DNA of 64,000 nt from Caprella mutica (GCA_947561585.1 CANNZV010001173.1:111843-175842), one strand, 5' to 3'; positions 40,680 through 53,180 are shown, counted from the first letter of the stretch. Numbers and translations: made by a program. Notes: generated by a model from the letters alone, not told the origin.

Positions 40680-41620
40680 CGATAAAAGTTGTTTTTATTC
40701 AGAAAACATGATTACAGTCTGTGGGTGAAGACTTGCACAATGGCGTTGAGACTGAACAGACACAGATTCTTGTTTTTCTATAATAAATATACATTAAAAT
40801 ATAAGACTTTAATTGACCTATTTTCCTGCAAATTAAAATTTTCATATCTGCTAAAAGGAAGTAAAACAGACTGTAGCTCTGAAAGTATATATATTATTTA
40901 TATACTTATATCAGTTTGTGCAATGTGCATGCGTTTGTAATATGTGACGTCACGTTACGCCTCTCTCTGATTGGCTGATACGCTTTGATTATTTAGCCAC
41001 TAGCATTTAGGTACGAGTGACCATATTCTATATTCAATGATCTGTGAGGGAGGGGTAGGGGAATGGTTACGTATCGTAGACGCTATCCACCCCTTTGACG
41101 AATGTTTGGGAAGATGCTGTGAAGGAGAATTTTTATAGAGGGTCAGTTTGAAGATTTTATTCTTGTATCTGTTGGAAAATGTCTTCTTGCTGATCAAAGT
41201 TAGAAATATGTACATTAGTTAATTAGTTCCATATCCAGTGAAGACTGTTGATGGACTCTAGTAACATTTAGTCTGCCTATATTGGTTGTGTCCTCAGTAA
41301 ACTCCATTTCTTTAATCTCCAGGAACACCTTGGTCCATTTTTTAACATAACAAACATTGTCAGGAGAATGTCTGCCCGGACCTGTGATCACTACTAACTT
41401 CTTTATGTCTTCATCCTGACAGAATGTTATAAAAGCTTTCACCTTTTCTATTCCATTCTCTAAAGAAAGTCCATGCAAGTCGCAGGATACTCGATGCTTG
41501 GGATGATCAATATTAAAGGTGAATAGGTTTGCACGGTGAGGAACATGTTTAATATCTTCCACCTCTATTTGTTGAGGTTTCTTTGACGAGCCTTCCAGGA
41601 GCATTGGTGAAGCATCTTTC
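40680..41620. repeat. Left arm of a large inverted repeat
   Basis: This segment matches the reverse complement of about 48750-50060. Shared landmarks include GTGACGTCACGTTACGCC (40944) with its inverse near 49785-49800, a coding-like stretch 40703-40880 versus 49855-50040, and the Smr exons. The arms differ by many substitutions and by insertions in the right arm, so the duplication is older than block L/R. Confidence 0.82.
41215..41619 (-). CDS. Smr-type domain 3'-terminal exon (best preserved copy)
   Basis: An acceptor-like TTTTACAG on the minus strand (41620-41627) precedes an uninterrupted phase-0 reading of 134 codons to a TAA at 41215. Core motifs: VSCDLHGLSLENGIEKV (DLHG box) and KLVVITGPGRHSPDN (GxG-HS box), then KKWTKVFLEIKEMEF. 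This is the layout of Smr domains, which in characterised proteins act as nucleases or nucleic-acid binders. Unlike the other copies it has no stop or frameshift, so it could belong to a living gene whose upstream exons lie outside the recognisable sequence. I cannot identify those exons. Confidence 0.6.
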   Translation of the reverse strand, partial: KDASPMLLEGSSKKPQQIEVEDIKHVPHRANLFTFNIDHPKHRVSCDLHGLSLENGIEKVKAFITFCQDEDIKKLVVITGPGRHSPDNVCYVKKWTKVFLEIKEMEFTEDTTNIGRLNVTRVHQQSSLDMELIN

Positions 41621-42780
41621 TGTAAAATTACACTATTTAATGAATATTTAAGTTTGTTATTTACAGTTAACTTAGATTCGCATACGTTAAGTAAGAAATT
41701 TTCTATATAGAAAGTTAATTATTGCAAATAACGATATTAGGTTTTGGTAATCTGAACAGTATGCAGACCGATGCTTTTAATTCACCAATATTTTTTAATT
41801 GTACCTATATCATTATTCATTTTACTTTAAAAAATGTATCGAATCTGATATAATAGTACCCGATTCGGTTGATAGTTTGTTACGGTAGGTATGACATTGC
41901 ATAATCTATTGTCTACCAATGAGCTACCTATATAATACTTCTATTCAATGTTCTAAAGAACGAGCACTGCTATTGGTTGGTAGCATCGATGACTTAGTGT
42001 GGAACAGGCTTACCGAACCTGGTACTATTGTACCAGATTGATGATTCCTACCGATTTGCCGAGAATGTGTTTCAATGGATTGGCGGATTATCTTACCTGT
42101 TATAGGGTGTTTTGTGATAATTCTGGCACGCTTTTTGATGGTCCCAGATATCACGGTTGACATTTGTGAAAAGGCCATCTCACTTCCATTTTGCACCGGC
42201 AAAATAATAGACTCTTCCTCAACTGACGTAGTTAGGGAGCTCCTATAAACTTTAACGAAGAAATGCATCAAAGAGTTTGTTTTCTCATCCATGACTAGGT
42301 TCACTGCTGATTTCTGATGACATAGTACAGATTACCTAGGCTGCTGCGAGTTTCTTCTCTCCTTTTGAAATATTCTACTAACATCAGCGATTTCACCTCT
42401 ATTGCCTGCTTGTCATGTTTTAGGCACAGCATCGTAATGATCAGGTCTTGGTGCGTGCATGCAGAATGAACAGAAGGTTTGTAGTGATTATTTAATCATC
42501 ATGTATCTTCTTTTCTATTTGGCTAGCCGATTCGATCCAATCAAACACGAAATTACTTGTTCCGAATTGTCCGAGTATCTTCAGAGGAACATAACTGTTT
42601 TTTTTTTGCTGTTCAGTAGATACAAAGTATTTCGCGCTGCGCTTATCATTTCTAATTCTATAGATATAAATATCTATCTTTGAATGGATCGCTGCGATTT
42701 GGATTTGTACATTATGTTCGTGAAGGTGGAGGGGAAGTTCTTTTTTGGAGGCCTGCAGGCACTTGATTCTCGTGTTGTTT
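41621..42780. other. Inverted-repeat spacer, weak ORF only
   Basis: A minus-strand reading of 119 codons (41945-42304) is open but has no motif; its flank shares GGCTTACCGAACCT with 49345, a dispersed repeat. I see no convincing gene. Confidence 0.4.
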
Positions 42781-42784
42781 CTAA

Positions 42785-43462
42785 AGGGCCTTTTAGACGT
42801 GAAACATTTTCACAATGTTGCGCGACAATTTGTTTCAGAACTGTTGCCCAGGTGTTTCAGCCACAATTTCTCTGCGACATTTCTCGATTCGCCCAGTGCC
42901 AGTTGGTGTTGCGCAACAATGCTGCAACAAATGTTTACAGCCATCCTCAGTGTGGTATTGGCTGTCAGAGAGAGAGAGGAGTGCGTCACTGCTACAGACG
43001 CACACATCTCCCTACACACCACATACAGATGTATCATTTTTTATATGTAAATAGATCTTTTACAAACTAATTCATAATTATATGGAAACAGTCAACGCTC
43101 TATAAATGGAGTAAAATATTATTTTGGCGTCCTAGCAATTTATTATTGTATTGCGTTTATTATGTTACGATCTAAGTTTTAAATGCCATAAAGATCTGCG
43201 TTGTAAATAATTATTGATTTCTTTATTTTGTATCCAAGTAAAACTACCTACAGAAGTTATCCCTCAAAGTTCCTCTCCTCAATCATTTGATATAGCTAAT
43301 AGCAAGTAATTTTAACTATATACAATTGCTTGTGCGACACTAGAGTTGCCTCGAACCGAATTCTCGTCTAAACAGATTGGTTGCCGTATACAGAAACAAT
43401 TGTGCGACATTTGTATATAAACAATGTTGCTGATACAAAATGTATCACGTCTAAAAGGCCCT
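42785..43462. mobile_element. PIF/Harbinger-like MITE (678 bp)
   Basis: Terminal inverted repeats AGGGCCTTTTAGACGTGA at both ends (imperfect further in, ACATTTT) are flanked by TAA on both sides (42782-42784 and 43463-43465), the 3-bp duplication typical of PIF/Harbinger. Subterminal inverted words such as TGCGCGACA and TGTCGCACA are also present. It has no transposase. Short ORFs inside it are not credible genes. Confidence 0.78.
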
Positions 43463-43681
43463 TAAGTATGGGAAACGAACCACCGGACCAACTGGTGAAA
43501 CAAGAACTCATTTCTATGATATGCTTGAATATATAATTTTTGTTCATGTCTTCCTTTTGTCTATGGATAAGAAAAAACTATTATTCTCATCGCCACAATC
43601 TTGTAGGTACGATAATATTTGGAGTCTTTGTTACTGTTTTTTTCATCTTCAATGAAAGCTTTAGATTATTCAGAAAACTCG
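43463..43681. other. No recognisable gene
   Basis: AT-rich spacer between the MITE and the zinc-finger remnant. Confidence 0.4.
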
Positions 43682-44090
43682 TTAACTGAGGATGAGCTTC
43701 TTTAAAATGGCTGGTTTCAAACACACGTGCAGAAACCTGCAAAAAATGCATATAACCGTCTTAGCTCTAAAACCCCTTGCTATTAATTCTACCCCATCTA
43801 CTGCTACACCCCCACCACATGTTTCCATGTGGTTCTTCCTAGCCCCCTCAGTCTCTAAGCTAACCCCACACTTATCACAACTAAACCTAACCCTACCCTC
43901 AGCTAACCTATTCATCCTCTTCTCATGCACCACTAACCCCCCCCCCCTAGACTTGCATACCTTGTCACATCCTTCCCAGTGACACCTTAAACCCTCTACC
44001 TCTACCCTTCTGTCCTGAGCTATTACCCTATCTACCTTTTCTTCCCGTCTACCCTATTCGTACTTATGCCCCCCACCCTTGATAGTATGG
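43682..44090 (-). pseudogene. Zinc-finger remnant, probably of a retrotransposon ORF
   Basis: On the minus strand a CxxC...H...C module (FSCDKCGVSL then KNHMETCGG) is open in 43682-43933. Further upstream, in a shifted frame across a run of ten G (plus-strand C run at 43939-43948), a second module, RCHWEGCDKVCKS, can be read. Two such fingers near the end of an ORF remind me of zinc-finger segments of non-LTR retrotransposons, but there is no RT here. Broken by the homopolymer frameshift. Confidence 0.4.
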
Positions 44091-44552
44091 ACTGCACTTT
44101 AAAGCAGGTCTAGCTTCCAAACTATGACAGGTACAGACTTGAAACATGTTTTATGGGATGGATCATATATCGATTAGTTAGTAAATTAATATGAAATAAG
44201 AACACCATGATATTTTTTATTAATTTAAAAATTAAATTTTTTTTATTGCACTATATTTTTTTCAAAGAGTAGTTTCTATCATTTAATGGAACTAGACATG
44301 GTTTTAGTTAATCAACAAAATAAAGAATGCTCTATATATATATCTTAATATGTGGAAAAATATCAGGAGAGATTTATTAAATTGAAAATTAACATATTCA
44401 CTGGTTTACATTATTTAAGCATTCTCTCTTTAAAGTGTATATATTTAGTATTCTGTTTTCTTATGGTTACTTTTAAAATATATTAATATCCGAATAATTT
44501 ATATTCTTTATGACATTCCATGCACTCGCTACGTAAAGGTTCGTTTTGCATG
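44091..44552. other. No recognisable gene
   Basis: AT-rich, no ORF, repeat or motif that I can support. Confidence 0.4.
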
Positions 44553-44990
44553 CAGCGATCCTAAGGGCCCCCGCCACGAGCGTTCTTTGCCGACCGGCGA
44601 GTGACTGATGACCCTAAAATAGCATTAACTCTCGGGTAAGTGGGCACACGAGCGTCTCTTGAACGCACGGCAAGTGACGGACAATTCTTGACGCAGGGTA
44701 ATGCGTTCCCTTGACGCATGGTGACTGCCGCATTATCAGTCAATCTATACTAATAATTTCCTTAGGGTCCCCGCACACGAGCGTTCTTCGCCGTCCGGCG
44801 ATTGGCGCAAGACCCTAAAACGCATTAACTCTCGGGTAAGTGGGCACACGAGCGTCCTGTGCCGTCCGGCAGAGAGACTGACAATTCTAAACGCAGGGTA
44901 ATGCGTTCCGTTGACGGCTGGTGACTGCCGCATTACCAGTCATCTATTAAATCTACGAGAGGGTGCGCACACGGACGGTTTGTTGTCGCA
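44553..44990. repeat. About 200-bp tandem repeat resembling DNA-transposon ends
   Basis: Two units start at 44563 and 44763. Each begins AGGG(C/T)CCCCGC and contains two CACGAGCGT words and GCATTAACTCTCGGGTAAGT. A third partial piece starts near 44954 (GAGGGTGCGCACACGGACGG). The word CACACGAGCGT also occurs at 7953 in block L. TAA precedes the first unit. Such tandem subterminal repeats fit the left end of the adjoining Harbinger-type element, but the right end was not found. Confidence 0.6.
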
Positions 44991-45477
44991 TCTTTCAATA
45001 ATTATGGAATTTATTGTAAGTGATTAGTAGAGATCAAAACACTATTTAGTTGGATATAATGTTCCTAAATAGTTTCTGTGTGCCTAGGTAGTAACAGTGT
45101 TCCTAGATAGTTGCACTGTAACTAGGTAGTTGCAGTTTGCCTTGATAGTTACAGTTTGCTTAGGTAGTTCAGTGTGACATGGTAAGCAGTTAATGATATT
45201 GATTTTATATTATAATAAAGATGGTATACATAACCTATACATAATAGCTACATTTAAGAAAATTCTACTGCAAATATTGTTAGTAGCTGCCCTTAATTTC
45301 GTTTATGAGATTTTAAATAAAACGTCAAATATGAAATACATTAACTGAAACTTACCATATACATTTATCTATATAAATAAAATAATTAAATAAAGGATAA
45401 AGAATAAAATAGACAGTGTTAAATTAAACATTTAGGTACATAATGAAAGTTATATTTAACATATTTCTCATTTTCAG
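44991..45477. other. Non-coding, with short TAG(TT) repeats
   Basis: 45060-45180 has imperfect direct repeats of the form CTAGGTAGTTACAGT. No gene. Confidence 0.45.
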
Positions 45478-45649
45478 GAATTAATAAATGAACATCTGTT
45501 TTCTGCGATTGAGGAGCACCCAGAAATGTGGGATTGCAGACGTGAAGACTATAAAGATAGAGACAAAAATAAACAGGCATGACTGGCTGTAAGCAAGAGT
45601 CTCGTACCTAATTTCGAGGACAAAGATCCGCAGGATAGAAGTACCATAG
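45478..45649 (+). pseudogene. MADF-domain exon of a Harbinger-type element (broken)
   Basis: Flanked by acceptor TTTTCAG (ending 45477) and donor ATAG|GTAAG. The translation has LINEHLFSAIEEHPEMWDC and YKDRDKNKQA, the pattern of MADF domains (LI..V..HP.LWD...YKDR.KK..AW). A TGA replaces the Trp codon expected after KNKQA, so the exon is dead. PIF/Harbinger transposons carry a Myb/MADF-like DNA-binding protein beside the transposase, matching the gene next door. Confidence 0.65.
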
Positions 45650-45747
45650 GTAAGACTTTATATTTTACTATTTTGCCAGGACACGCTACCAACATCGCTA
45701 CTACAGTACTGGGAAAATAGGTCCCGAACGTTATTGCCTCGTCCTAC

Positions 45748-47273
45748 TCAGATATTTACCACAATTCTAAATTGTCTATCATCAAGTGGGTTATTACAGC
45801 TATTATCATCGTTTGTTGCACTGTCGAGAACAGCTAATTCTTCTGAATTAAAACAATCTCTTGATCTTACATAATTGTGTAAAACACAGGTAGCTTTAGT
45901 AATATCAATAGCAAAATCTACATTTACATTAATAGGCGTATGCATAACTCGCCATTTATTTGCTAAGATACCAAACGAGCATTCGATAAATCTTCTGGCT
46001 CTACTGAGCCTGTAATTGAAGATTCTTTAATGTGTGGTAAGCATTTGCCCGAATATGGTCGCATGATATTTGAAGAAATTGCAAAGGCTTCATCTGCTAC
46101 GAATACATATGGTAATTGTTCATCAATTCCGTCAATATATTCTTCTGCAGGAATATTTAATGACTGATCATTCATTTTTTTATAGAATGAACTTTCTTTA
46201 AAAATTGATGAATCAGAATCTTTGCCATATGCTCGACTACACTCACAAAAGTGAACATATAATTGCTATCACACACAGCTAAGAGAACAATTGAGAAAAA
46301 AATGTTTATAATTCCAATGGAGAGAGCGTGCACTTGCAGATGGCTTAATTATTCTGATGTGTTTTCCGTCTATTGCTCCTATACAATATGGAAAGTTAGC
46401 CTTAGATTCGAACCCCTTAGCCGTATTCAACCAAGTGCCCTCTTTAGGATATGGAATGCATTCTTTTTTTTAAATACTCCAAAGCTTTCGATAAACTTCT
46501 CTAACGATCTTGCGCGCTGTACTTCTTCCAATGCGATATCATAAGAAATATCAGCGAAACTGCATCCACTTGCTAGATATCTGAAAAAAATACGAATGTT
46601 AGGAGTATGTTTTAGCAATAATGTAAGTTGAAGTATTAACATCTATATTATTCTTTATCATTATGTGAGTACTAATAGTACATTAAAATATTGCGCTAGT
46701 TATAAACCTATAATTCAATTATTCATACACTGACCAGCTTAGAACACTATAATAATGATATAACAAAATTAAAACAGTCACTGAAGATTGTACGAGAACG
46801 TACGACAACAGTGTCAGTCGGTACCACTCTTCTTTGATTCCCGAAATGAAAACGATGGACGAACGTGATTAAAGAACAATTAAAATTATGCAATTCATTG
46901 ATGATATCAAGCAACCATCTACTTGCTTTGGAATTCAAGCACCCGCTGTCTATTATTTTCTATGGCTGTCTATTATTTTCTGTCATGTCTGTGTATATGC
47001 ACTTCCTTTCTTACCTTCTCATATTAGTATTATCCTTTTGCAAAGCACCATGTACTTTGAGGTGTAATTCATCTAAAGAAGTTATTCTCATCCGAAAGTA
47101 GTTAAAAAAATTACCTTGTGTTCTCTTAACTCATTGTAGAAGGTATAAAATGCACCACTTATGTATCGATGTTCAAATATAGGAAGTCTCAAAAATTGTC
47201 TTTGATTAATCTTCTTCTTTTTCAAGTATTTATAAACTAAGTACGAGAATGATACAGAGTCGCGTCTGTCCAT
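45748..47273 (-). pseudogene. PIF/Harbinger transposase pseudogene
   Basis: Read on the minus strand in pieces: MDRRDSVSFSYLVYKYLKK (47273 down), a frameshift, then NYFRMRITSLDELHLKV (to about 47040), an unassigned stretch, FRYLASGCSFADISYD (about 46580), GAIDGKHIRI (about 46390; first Asp), LPYVFVADEAFAISSNIMRP (about 46100; second Asp), and ATCVLHNYVRSRD (about 45890; HxxxR-like end). These are landmarks of HARBI1-type DDE transposases. Several frameshifts and indels make it inactive. The segment 46650-47035 is an intron or a later insertion. Confidence 0.75.
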
Positions 47274-47280
47274 CTTCACT

Positions 47281-48750
47281 GCTCTCTAATGACCGGTAGA
47301 TGCTGCAATAATTCGTCTGTGTTCTCTTCACGTTGCGTCAACCAGCCGCTCGTAAAGTTGTATCTGTCGATATATACTTCTATTATTAATACAATGGTAG
47401 GCGGAAAATTGAATGCATAACGAATAAAATTGAAATAGTTATTAACCACAAAGCATATTACTCAAGTATCGATCAAGACGATTTAAGATTTTCCGGTCAC
47501 AACGCGGTCAAGTCAAAGTGATTCCGATCAGCTGATTATCATATCAACCTATCCATTCTATCAACAGCGCCTCTTAAAGTTGGTGTAAATCGAGTATGTG
47601 ATGTGACCAAGATAATTAAATACAAAGTATATTATTTTAAGAATCATGTTACTACACACATTTACTGCGTTTATATGCTTCTATTTCTATCTAAATCAGT
47701 CATTTTTGCTAGTCTATCTATACTAATAATTTCCTTAGTGTTTATTTATTCATTTGGTGTCCGCTTTTCAGCGACGGGAATTAAACATGAAGAATATAAC
47801 TATGATACGCACGGGAATATATTGACTTGATATTTAAATTACACTTTTTTTAATCATTTTTTAAATGCCTTTATCTATGAAAATAGTATCAGTTTATGCA
47901 GAAAAATAAGTTTATTTTAATTTACTAAAAATAGCTTAACAACGGGTGATGAATTTCGATTGGAGACTCGTTATTTTTAACGGGCAAATACACTAGTACT
48001 ATAATAAGAGCTGTGTCTGTCTGTCTGTGTGTCACACTTTTATTAAGAAATACCAAGTGGTGAGTCAGTGGCCCAAATAATATCGCGTCTTGCAGGACGC
48101 TAAAATCCTCATTTTGGGTCACGTGACTGGCAATCTAGCTTCAGTTTAGTGGAGAAATGATATAACTGAAACAAAATTTAATGGAGAAAAGATATAAATG
48201 AAACAATACAAGGTTTTACACAGTCTTACTTAGCGTCCTGCAATCGCTGCAACACTTCCTCTCTCTAGAGTAGTTTATCATAACTCTATGAGAAATACAC
48301 ATTAAAAGGACAAACAAATCATTTGAGGCAGTATCATGACTACGGGCTACCATAATATTGACACTAATCATTTAAAAAAATGAATTTGTATTTAGGCTTC
48401 CGAGAGAATTTTTGTTTAATCAGAATATGTTCATCCATAATACATACTTGCATTCGAATATAATTTAAATTCAATGACAGGTACTGTATAAATAAATTAT
48501 TTTAAAATGGATAATAATATTACTAATAATAAATTAATCATTTAATTAATTACTAATTCGACTATGTAATTTAATTGATTAATTACCGATTTAATAAATT
48601 CATCAGTAATTAGTTATTCATGTAATATGACCTACATGTATGTAATAAATAGCTACACATCATTGGTATCACTATACAGATTTTTTCCTATAATATTTAG
48701 TGGTTGGTCGATTCAGGATAGAACAATTTTAGCTACTAATTTTTTTAAAT
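47281..48750. other. Spacer to the right arm of the inverted repeat; no gene
   Basis: It contains CTATACTAATAATTTCCTTAG at 47716, also present at 44747 just before the second transposon-end unit, and a GTCT/CTGT microsatellite at 48010-48030. GCGTCTTGCAGGACGC near 48085 is a short palindrome. Nothing coding is supported. Confidence 0.45.
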
Positions 48751-50060
48751 TCTCCAGTGATCCTCTACCAATAGAGGTAGAGGATATTAAACATGTTCCT
48801 CACAGTCCATACCTATTCACCTTTAATATTAATCATCCCAAACCTAGAGTATCCTGCGATTTGCATAGTTTCTCTGTAGAGAATGGAATAGAAAAGGTCA
48901 AAGCTTTTATACCATTCTGTCAGGATGAAAACATAAAGGAGTTAGTAGTGATCACAGGTCAGGGCAGACATTCTCCAGACCAGATTAGTTATGTCAAAAA
49001 ATGGACCAAGGTGTTCCTGAAGATTAAAAAAATAGTTTACCGAGAACCCAACCAATATAGGTAGTCTAAAGGGTAATAGAGTTCATCAACAGTCTTCACT
49101 GGATATGGAACTGTAATTAACTAATGTTCATATTTCTAACTTTGTTTAGGAAGAGGATATTTTCCAATAGAAAAAAGAATAGCCACCAGATGATATTTAT
49201 TCCTCTAAGTCTAGGAACTTAATAGGCATCTCGGAAAAAAAGTCTACTGCCCCTTTAAAAATTCTCCTTCACAGCATTTTTCTAGACATTCGTCCAAGGG
49301 GTGGATAGCGTCTCCGAAACTGAACAGTGATCCGCTATCTAGCAGGCTTACCGAACCTAGTACTATTGTTCCAGATTTGGTACTTTCGCTCTCTTGTATT
49401 TCTAAAAAGTACTAGATTAGTACTATTTCCTCTTCCTAATTACCTCATTTTTCATGAATATTATCAATTTTTACGAACATAGTGAAAAAACGATTTTTTT
49501 TCATGGAAATTTAAGGTTTTTGGTACTTTTGTGTCCAATCTGGTACTTTTTCAGTGTGTAATCTGGTACATCAGGAAAATACCTTCGGCAACCCTGGTGG
49601 ATAGAGTCTCCGAAACTGAACAGTTCAGCTATCAAAAGGGTGGTTAGAGTCTCTGAAACTGAACAGTTCCCTCACCTCGGTACAGATGATTGAATTGATT
49701 ATAAGAATATATTTCACTCCTACCTGAATGCTAGTGGCTAAATAATCATTTAAGTGAAAGCGTATCAGCCAATCAGAGAGAGGCATAACGTGACGTCACA
49801 TCTTACAAACGCATGCACAACCGGGTATAAGTATATATATACACACAACTGTCAGAGCTACAATCTGTTTTACTTCCTTTTAGCAGATATGAAAATTTTA
49901 ATTTTGAGGAAAATAGATTAATCAAAGTCTTATATTTTAATGTATATTTATTATAGAAAAACAAGAATCTGTGTCTGTTCAGTCTCAACTTCATTGTGTA
50001 AATCTTCACCCACAGATTGTAATCATATTTTCGGGATAAAAACAAACTTGTATAGATTTT
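48750..50060. repeat. Right arm of the large inverted repeat
   Basis: Reverse-complement match to 40680-41620, enlarged by insertions. 49300-49690 holds direct repeats of GGATAG(C/A)GTCTCCGAAACTG. Confidence 0.8.
48769..49067 (+). pseudogene. Smr-type domain exon, inverted copy of 41215-41619
   Basis: After a possible acceptor (TTCTCCAG ending near 48761), IEVEDIKHVPHSPYLFTF, RVSCDLHSFSVENGIEKV and LVVITGQGRHSPD are clear. The DLHG box has become DLHS, and the end drifts out of frame (a stop replaces the conserved VTRVHQQSSLDMEL tail, which continues in another frame just downstream). Probably non-functional. Confidence 0.55.
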
Positions 50061-50133
50061 TAGATGTATTTGTACTATAGAAAGAAATTTCATGCAATAT
50101 GGATGAATTCTTTTTGAGTACAGTGTGTTATAA

Positions 50134-51440
50134 ATGGGGTACGGTCATGAACATATTTACCCCTTGGACATATTTACCTAGTTAAACAAATGAAGAACTA
50201 CTTCTAATGAAATAGCCGAGAGTTGCTAATGTAGTTTGTTGTGTCCGCTAGTTTGTTATACTGCGCATTTCATGATTACTTAATGACCTGACAGAGAGGT
50301 TCTTAATATTATATATTAAGTAAAGTGGTTGACCGCACATGGATGCAGGAAAGCTACTACGAGAACGCAGTCACTTAACAAGGAATTAAGATGCGTCATG
50401 GCAAAGCATACTTGAGGAATGAAATATTTCTAGGATAGGATCACCGCAAGTAGGTAAATGCCTTACATATATTTCGATAAATGCTAAATAATACGAATCA
50501 GAATTATTATACATATATATATATATTAATTTACTCAAACGTTTTTTGTTTAAAAAGTATTTAGTTTAAAACTAAGAAAATCAAGGTGGTAGGAAGCAGG
50601 TTAACATACAGTCTATATCAACAATTGAAGTGGTTTATTGTTCATTCGGGTTCAATATTTTTAAAGTTATTAAAATGAAAGCCCAATATTTTTGATTCAA
50701 CAACAAGCAAATCTAAAAAAATTCAATTAAACTCCAGGCTCCGGGAAAAAATTGAGTTTATAACATATTATAGAACTAAGGTCTATGATCATTATTCTAC
50801 AAACAATTTGGTTCAGTATATATTTTATTATTTTTTTAAAAGTTTTTTAATAGGTACTCTGTGAGCAACAATTGAGCGAATCATTAATCTGATGCTCAAG
50901 AAGAAGATTGTACACTCTTTGTTTTGATTACAAATTTGAATTTTATAAACAAACCATGCGTTTTCGGTCTTTATTTTAGATATTAAGTATTTCCTATAGT
51001 ATATAAACGTTATTATTATAAGTTCATTCAATTTTATCCCATTACGCGAATATTAATTGGATTTACTAACCCTAATACCTTGTTGACAAACAAAACAAAT
51101 GGTGTACATTCTTTTTCTTCAACCTGAAAAATTCTAAAATTAGTAAGTCGGAAGTAAAATAGGTTTTGTAGAGTTTTGATTATAAAAAATCTTTAAAAAA
51201 CATAAAATCAAAAATGCTACCAAATTCGATGCGGTTTGCAGCAAAATGAGGGCCCTAGAGTGTAAAATTAAAATGTCACAGAATACACTTGTAATTTACC
51301 AGCCTCTCATTGGTCGACAGCATAGCCAATTTGGCGCCATTTTTAGAGGTGTGTCTGTTAGAGCGACACTGATTGGTCGATGTACCTATTTATCAAGGTG
51401 GCGTATTTATATAGGTATTTGAACAAGACAGACGAGTCTT
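50134..51440. repeat. Diverged inverted copy of block-R sequence plus a MITE relative
   Basis: 50134-50330 begins GGGGTACGGTCATGA and resembles the inner part of the element at 63349-63815 (shared TTGCTAATGTAGTTTGTTG), in the same orientation. 50330-50720 is the inverse of about 62690-63110, and 51280-51430 the inverse of about 62440-62580 (shared GGCGCCATTTTTAG-like words). So an old inverted copy of the block lies here. Confidence 0.65.
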
Positions 51441-53180
51441 GTTCTATTACTATTGTGATTCTATTAAGTTAGTTTTCAGCTGAAAATATGAAGTTATTAA
51501 TTCATTAAACATCAAATGTATGTATATAAGGGGGACGTGACGCCTGCCAGCTCATTAAATAATCATGAAATGTGCATTAATATACCTAAACTAAATTAAA
51601 GTGCGATTGATTTAATTTGTTAACTTCAACATTAGGTGTGCCCCGAGGACAAGGTCCCCAAACTGTTAAATTTGTGCAATTGGCCAAATATTAAACAGAC
51701 AGCCTGTTTAATACTGACACTGCTTTATTACTCTTGCCTTTGATCGAGATAGTCCACTGGTGGACAAGTTAGTACTTACCAATGCACGAAGGGTAGTGTT
51801 CAAGGACGTCCAGCTCAGGCAAATTATATTATAGCCCAAAAGTATACAAATTGAATCAAAAACATTAATGATGAAAAAATAGAAAATTTTTGAATTTGAA
51901 TGAACTTTACCTGTTCTGATCGCGCAGTGAGTTTATTATAATAGTTATATTATAATTGCTAAGTTTGTTCACGTCTGCAGCGCGATCTGCTTAGGCTGTT
52001 TTTGAACTAATTTAATTAACATACAAATGTATCAATATGGTGTTTCATTCAACTTTATGCGAACTGAACCTCTAGTAAATGAATTATTAATTTCTTCATA
52101 TATAGCATAACAAATTTCATTTTATTTACTGGTGGCAGTAAGATTTGTTCATAGAACCACTTTCCTCTGTGACTGCTTCTGCCAGTCCCTTTTATTTAAT
52201 TCAGACTTTTGGTTACCATATCTCTAAAATTTAGTCACGTTTTTAGTTGGTTCTATGTGTATTTATAATATTTCCCATCCCCTTTTTTTCTGGAATTACC
52301 CAGAGCAAATGAAGACTCCAATTAATAATGATTTATCAAAAAATATATAACTTTGTGTCATGAGCAATAAGTCAGCTTGCAACAAAAAATAAAGAGAAAA
52401 AAATCATGAAGACTCTTTGTGTGAAGGCAATTTCTTTGAAACCAAACATACAATATATACATGTAGTTATGTAAAACTCTGGATAGTGTAAGATCTGATT
52501 TACAATGGACGATACTAATTTATCTTAATCAAGTCTTTTACCCCCTGCAGAAGCTGTTGTACGTAAGTGTGATGCTAAGTAGGTTGTTTCTGAAAATATG
52601 TTGAGCGGTAAATGAGAGGTTTGTAATCTCTTGTAGATGTCCGTTCACAATCGAACAACAGGAGATACAGTTATCATTCGTTGTACGCAGTGTGATAAAA
52701 GTTACAACTATTTTGGATACTTCTTCGAATAGGTTTTTTTTGATGATATGTCGTGTAAGTGGAGTGAAAATTGTGTATTCCTCTTACAAATGGAAGTGGA
52801 TTTGCTGAATATTGTACGTAGATGACAAATCTCTCTTTTGCATTCAAATTCGAGAGCTTCATACATTGATTGTTCTCATTTTTTGTGTAAAGCTGCAAAT
52901 AGGTATTATACTGAAATATGTCTACTTCGTTGGTTCAAGCAGTTTCAAAAACACTTGATAACGTTGTTCTCGGTGCGCCGCTTGACGTACACGTGAGTTA
53001 CGACAGAACGTGGATGACAAGAGGGTACAAATCTCTGTCCTAGTTATATTCCACCCCTGTGACAATGCTCATTTAGGTGACAATAAAAACTCAAAGATTT
53101 TATTTTTAGATGGCCATTTGTTGTTTAATTCATACCGATAAAAAATAACTGACGATATATAGAGACATTTAGAAAATATT
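51441..53180. other. No recognisable gene
   Basis: I see no ORF with motifs, no tRNA-like cloverleaf that I could support, and no complete repeat element. Confidence 0.4.

Noticed and set aside
41945..42304. 119-codon minus-strand ORF
   Set aside because: Open but without recognisable domain, splice context or copy elsewhere in the window; kept only as part of the spacer description.
42684..43070. Overlapping ORFs in several frames
   Set aside because: Located within the MITE and spread over three frames plus the antisense; no conserved domain.
51441..53180. Possible tRNA or SINE heads
   Set aside because: No A-box/B-box pair or cloverleaf could be supported by reading.
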